Shown here: positions 6,940 to 9,472 of the stretch, one piece after another
Layout: the number at the start of each line of letters is the position of its first letter
Position numbering within the stretch: position 1 is the stretch's first letter
Assembly: GCA_004562175.1 (NCBI GenBank)
Contig: SFRS01000018.1
Location: 1-9,472, forward strand
Length of the DNA stretch: 9,472 nt
Source: a bacterium
GTDB lineage: Bacteria; Bacillota; Negativicutes; Acidaminococcales; Acidaminococcaceae
Direction of reading: 5' to 3'
Translations under genes and position numbers: made by a program
Notes under the pieces: generated by a model
Told to the model about the DNA's origin: nothing
Databases searched by the model: none
The model's input: the letters and a program-made list of their open reading frames with translations, nothing else

Positions 6940-7127
6940 AAAAATTAATCCCCACAATGCCGTCCTAAACTCCATGTTTTGAACCTGCATGTGCAGGTGG
7001 GTGCCTTCTCTCCAATCGCAAAAGTCCACTCAAAGGAGGCTGGTTTTTGAAAGGAGAAGTATCAGGCTCCCTAGGTTAGAGTGTTGGCTCAAAACCTGTG
7101 GAGCAACGTAACGAACATCGCAGGGAA
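6940..7127 (-). ncRNA. ssrS: 6S RNA (regulator of RNA polymerase)
   Basis: The mature RNA is predicted from about 7127 to about 6940 on the minus strand, close to 187 bases, a normal 6S length. The ends form a 10-bp closing stem (7116-7125 with 6950-6959: CCCTGCGATG and CATTGTGGGG). The 5' part reads GCGATGTTCGTTACG, close to the E. coli 6S opening GAGATGTTCGC, and the 3' part GGACGGCATTG resembles GGCGGCATCTC. A second stem CTCCA/TGGAG flanks the expected central bubble. The hairpin ACCTGCA-CA-TGCAGGT sits on the 3' side of the bubble as in other 6S RNAs, and an apical arm forms from CTTCTCC with GGAGAGAAG. 6S RNA imitates an open promoter and sequesters sigma-70-type polymerase. B. subtilis has a 6S gene in the same aspS to rarA neighbourhood. 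The exact ends are estimates. Confidence 0.85.
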
Positions 7128-7152
7128 TTATTAAGCTAATTTGTTGTTCAGT

Positions 7153-7178
7153 GTCAGCTGCTATCTTCTGCACCCGAC
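7153..7178 (-). other. Hairpin in the 5' leader of the 6S RNA precursor
   Basis: On the minus strand the first bases expected from the promoter at 7185-7213 form GTCGGGTGC and GCAGCTGAC arms around an 8-base loop. This gives 8 pairs including one G-U, with one G-G mismatch. It lies 25 bases before the 6S closing stem, so the primary transcript probably carries a leader of about 50 bases that is removed or retained. Confidence 0.5.
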
Positions 7179-7184
7179 ATACAT

Positions 7185-7213
7185 ATAATATCAAATGTGA
7201 GCCATTTTTTCAA
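7185..7213 (-). promoter_or_regulatory. Sigma-A-type promoter of the 6S RNA gene
   Basis: On the minus strand, TTGAAA (7208-7213) and TATTAT (7185-7190) are 17 bases apart. Transcription would start near 7178. The -35 box overlaps the end of the T run of the aspS terminator. A weaker second promoter closer to the mature end (CTGACA, then AATAAT) is possible but poorly spaced. Confidence 0.7.
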
Positions 7214-7253
7214 GAAAAAAATCCCCATTCGGCAAAAATGCCAAACGGGGATT
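7213..7253 (-). terminator. Rho-independent terminator of the hisS-aspS transcript
   Basis: A 15-bp stem (7220-7234 with 7239-7253) with a 4-base loop is followed on the minus strand by TTTTTTT (7213-7219). Its two imperfect pairs are G-U on the minus strand and would be A-C on the plus strand, which supports the minus orientation. It lies about 115 bases past the aspS stop, with repeat copy B in between. Confidence 0.9.
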
Positions 7254-7268
7254 ATTGCAAATTCCTAA

Positions 7269-7366
7269 AATCGTTCAGAAGGTATTAGATACGAGGAACG
7301 GCGAGGAGTCGTACTAGAGGTACGTCGACGAGCCGTGACGAAGTAGATGATGCCTTATGGACGATT
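7269..7366 (+). repeat. Structured repeat, copy B (78-base unit 7279-7356 plus flanking outer stem)
   Basis: The second copy of the element at 6826-6923. Outer arms AAAATCGT (7267-7274) and ACGATTTT (7361-7368) pair and continue through T-G, C-G and A-T pairs to a conserved G-A mismatch. Then AAGG pairs with CCTT, where copy A has AAAG with CTTT. The inner stem is ACGGC/GCCGT (7298-7302 with 7332-7336), where copy A has AAATT/AATTT. The core 7303-7331 is identical to copy A. The 3' outer arm ends at the aspS stop codon (7368-7370), so on the minus strand the element forms the first part of the aspS 3' untranslated region. Confidence 0.85.
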
Positions 7367-7367
7367 T

Positions 7368-9158
7368 TTATTTTTGTTCCTTCTTCATCAGGAGAGAGGT
7401 TTTAATGTGCAGCTCACGCAGTTGCTTGTCGTCAACATCGTTAGGAGCTTGGGTCATCAAGTCGGATGCGCTTTGAGTCTTCGGGAAAGCGATAACGTCG
7501 CGGATGGAGTCACGTTGAGCCATGATCATGATCAAGCGGTCCAAACCGAAGGCCAGGCCACCATGGGGAGGAGCACCATATTCGAAGGCGTTCATCATGA
7601 AGCCAAATTTCTCTTGTGCTTCTTCATCGGTCAGGCCGATTGCCTTGAAGATAGCCTTTTGTACTTCACGACGATGGATACGGATGGAGCCACCACCGAT
7701 TTCGGTGCCGTTGAGCACCATATCATAGGCCTTAGCATATACCTTGCCGGGGTCTGTTTCCAAGAGCGGCAGGTCTTCGTCGCGAGGAGAGGTGAACGGA
7801 TGGTGCATAGCCACATAGCGTTTTTCTTCCTCGTCGTACTCGAACATGGGGAAATCAACAACCCAGGTGAAGGCCAGCTCGTTGGGGTCAATGAGGCCCA
7901 GACGTTTAGCCATTTCAATACGCAGTGCGCCCAAAGCAGCAGCTACTACGGAGGGTTTATCTGCTACGAAGAACAGCAAATCGCCGGGCTCTGCCTTGGC
8001 AGTTGCCAGGATGCCATCCATTTGCTCCTTGGTGAAGAATTTAGCGATAGGAGATTTAATGGTGCCATCTGCCAAGTATTGGATATAAGCCAAGCCCTTA
8101 GCACCATAGATAGCAACAAAATCCTTCAGATGGTCAGCTTCACGGCGAGGAATATTAGCATAGCCCTTAACGTTGATAGCCTTAACTTGACCACCGTTTT
8201 CGATTACAGAACGGAATACGGTGAAGTCAGCATCCTTAACAGCATCAGCCATGTTAACCAGCTCCATGCCAAAGCGCAGGTCCGGTTTGTCGCTGCCATA
8301 GCGGTCCATTGCGTCATCCCAGGTCAGACGTTGGAAGGGAATCTTGATTTCCTTGCCCAGTGCACCCTTGAAGATGTGATAAATGAGGCCTTCCATGAGC
8401 TCCAAAATTTCATCAACGCTCATGAAGGACATTTCCATATCCAGCTGAGTGAATTCCGGTTGACGGTCAGCACGCAGGTCCTCATCGCGGAAGCAGCGAG
8501 CGATTTGGAAATAACGCTCCATGCCGGCAACCATCAAGAGCTGCTTGAAGATTTGCGGGGATTGGGGCAATGCATAGAATTTGCCGGGGTTTACACGGCT
8601 GGGAACCAAATAGTCACGTGCACCCTCGGGAGTGGATTTGCACAGCATGGGGGTTTCGATTTCCAGGAAACGATGCTCGTCCAAATAGTCGCGCATCAGC
8701 TTTGCTACCTTGTGGCGCAAAATCAGGTTGCGTTGCATTTCCGGACGGCGCAGGTCCAAATAACGGAACTTCAGGCGCAGGTTTTCATCGGTATCGATGT
8801 CGTCTTTAATATAGAACGGAGGGGTTTTAGCCTTGTTCAGTACTTCGATTTCACTAGCCAAAACTTCGATGGTACCGGTGGGGATATTTTCGTTGATGGT
8901 ATCCTCATCACGCAGACGTACCTTACCCTCTACCTTGATTACATATTCATTACGAATATCCTCGGCAGTTTTGAAGCTGGAGCCTGCGGATTCAGGGTCA
9001 GCAACTACTTGCACAATGCCGCTGCGGTCACGCAGATCGATAAAAATCAGTCCGCCGTGGTCACGACGCTTGGAAACCCAACCGCACAGAATGACCTTCT
9101 CACCGGCTTGGTCTTTGCCCAGCTCACCACAATGGTGGCTGCGTTTTTCATTAATCAT
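7368..9158 (-). CDS. aspS: Aspartate--tRNA ligase AspS
   Basis: A 596-residue bacterial-type class II aminoacyl-tRNA synthetase that charges tRNA(Asp) with aspartate in the cytoplasm. The N-terminal OB-fold anticodon-binding domain (about 1-105) contains GWVSKRRDHGGLIFIDLRDR (26-45). The catalytic core has motif 1 near FLEIETPML (164-172), motif 2 FRDEDLRADRQPEFTQLD (223-240) and motif 3 GLAFGLDRLIM (534-544). The bacterial GAD insertion (about 290-410) is present. I chose ATG at 9158 because AGAGGTG (9165-9171) lies 6 bases before it. An in-frame GTG at 9167 is part of that site. It follows hisS by 22 bases, the usual Firmicutes hisS-aspS operon. The histidine in RDHGG occurs in some non-discriminating AspRS enzymes. 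Confidence 0.98.
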   Translation of the reverse strand: MINEKRSHHCGELGKDQAGEKVILCGWVSKRRDHGGLIFIDLRDRSGIVQVVADPESAGSSFKTAEDIRNEYVIKVEGKVRLRDEDTINENIPTGTIEVLASEIEVLNKAKTPPFYIKDDIDTDENLRLKFRYLDLRRPEMQRNLILRHKVAKLMRDYLDEHRFLEIETPMLCKSTPEGARDYLVPSRVNPGKFYALPQSPQIFKQLLMVAGMERYFQIARCFRDEDLRADRQPEFTQLDMEMSFMSVDEILELMEGLIYHIFKGALGKEIKIPFQRLTWDDAMDRYGSDKPDLRFGMELVNMADAVKDADFTVFRSVIENGGQVKAINVKGYANIPRREADHLKDFVAIYGAKGLAYIQYLADGTIKSPIAKFFTKEQMDGILATAKAEPGDLLFFVADKPSVVAAALGALRIEMAKRLGLIDPNELAFTWVVDFPMFEYDEEEKRYVAMHHPFTSPRDEDLPLLETDPGKVYAKAYDMVLNGTEIGGGSIRIHRREVQKAIFKAIGLTDEEAQEKFGFMMNAFEYGAPPHGGLAFGLDRLIMIMAQRDSIRDVIAFPKTQSASDLMTQAPNDVDDKQLRELHIKTSLLMKKEQK

Positions 9159-9164
9159 GTTTAG

Positions 9165-9171
9165 CACCTCT
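9165..9171 (-). promoter_or_regulatory. Ribosome binding site that fixes the aspS start
   Basis: The minus strand reads AGAGGTG, 6 bases before ATG 9158, and overlaps the alternative GTG start at 9167. It lies in the 22-base gap after hisS. Confidence 0.8.
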
Positions 9172-9180
9172 ACTTATGAA

Positions 9181-9472
9181 TTATAAAGAATTGAAATAGT
9201 TAATTATGTCATCAAGGGCGATTTCCTGTTGCTCACTAGTACCCATGTTACGCACGGTTACAGCCTTGCGAGCAACCTCGTCCTCGCCAAAAATAAGCAC
9301 TTGCTTGGCTTGGAATTTATTGGCCTGCTTCATTTGGGCCTTCATGCTGCGACCAAAGAAGTCGTATTCCACTTTGAAGCCTGCACGGCGCAGCTCAATG
9401 CCGGTCTTAAAGGCCAAGGTGAAGTTTTCCTTTTTGGGGCACACGATGTAAGCATCGATGGTTTCGTCAAAA
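9181..9472 (-). CDS. hisS: Histidine--tRNA ligase HisS, C-terminal part only
   Basis: The frame is open from the right edge to a TAA at 9181, giving 96 full codons. It is the C-terminal anticodon-binding domain of histidyl-tRNA synthetase, with VCPKKENFTLAFKTGIELRR, then EYDFFGRSMKAQMKQANK, VLIFGEDEVARKAVTVRNM and the tail EIALDDIINYF. The catalytic domain and start lie outside the window. The gene is upstream of aspS in the same direction with a 22-base gap, so the two are almost certainly cotranscribed. Any T-box or other leader control would lie beyond the right edge. Confidence 0.95.
   Translation of the reverse strand, partial: FDETIDAYIVCPKKENFTLAFKTGIELRRAGFKVEYDFFGRSMKAQMKQANKFQAKQVLIFGEDEVARKAVTVRNMGTSEQQEIALDDIINYFNSL

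Noticed and set aside
7347..9164. A 605-codon open frame on the plus strand opposite aspS
   Set aside because: It is antisense to aspS, whose protein matches the AspRS family from end to end. The plus-strand translation shows no recognisable domain and arises from codon bias.

Overview
The window looks like chromosomal DNA from a low-oxygen, Gram-negative-type Firmicute (class Negativicutes, perhaps an Acidaminococcaceae gut anaerobe). The clues are a Firmicutes-style hisS-aspS-[6S RNA]-rarA order (Bacillus subtilis has the same neighbourhood), a FabK-type enoyl reductase, and an OmpH/Skp periplasmic chaperone that implies an outer membrane. The genus is inference. No phage, IS, CRISPR, tRNA or rRNA genes were seen.

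Region 1 (1-1627, minus strand): a yqeC-yqeB pair. These accessory proteins accompany selenium-dependent molybdenum hydroxylases. yqeB runs off the left edge. A good sigma-A-type promoter and a strong ribosome binding site fix the yqeC start at 1564.

Region 2 (1798-3712, minus strand): ilvD, for branched-chain amino acid synthesis, as a single-gene unit with its own promoter, a short leader with a small hairpin, and a terminator.

Region 3 (3838-5461, plus strand): fabK (fatty acid elongation) and a small secreted OmpH/Skp-like protein, each with its own terminator. They are divergent from ilvD and convergent with rarA. The terminator after the OmpH-like gene reuses almost the same stem as the ilvD terminator.

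Region 4 (5492-9472, minus strand): the 3' end of hisS, then aspS with its terminator, a 6S RNA gene with its own promoter, and rarA. The 577-base spacer between aspS and rarA is the most interesting part. It holds the 6S RNA and, on either side of it, two copies of a 78-base structured repeat in the same orientation. The copies share an identical 29-base core, while the surrounding stems differ between copies by compensatory changes. All wobble pairs fit folding of the plus-strand transcript. This points to a repeated structured RNA or a REP-like element family that I cannot name.
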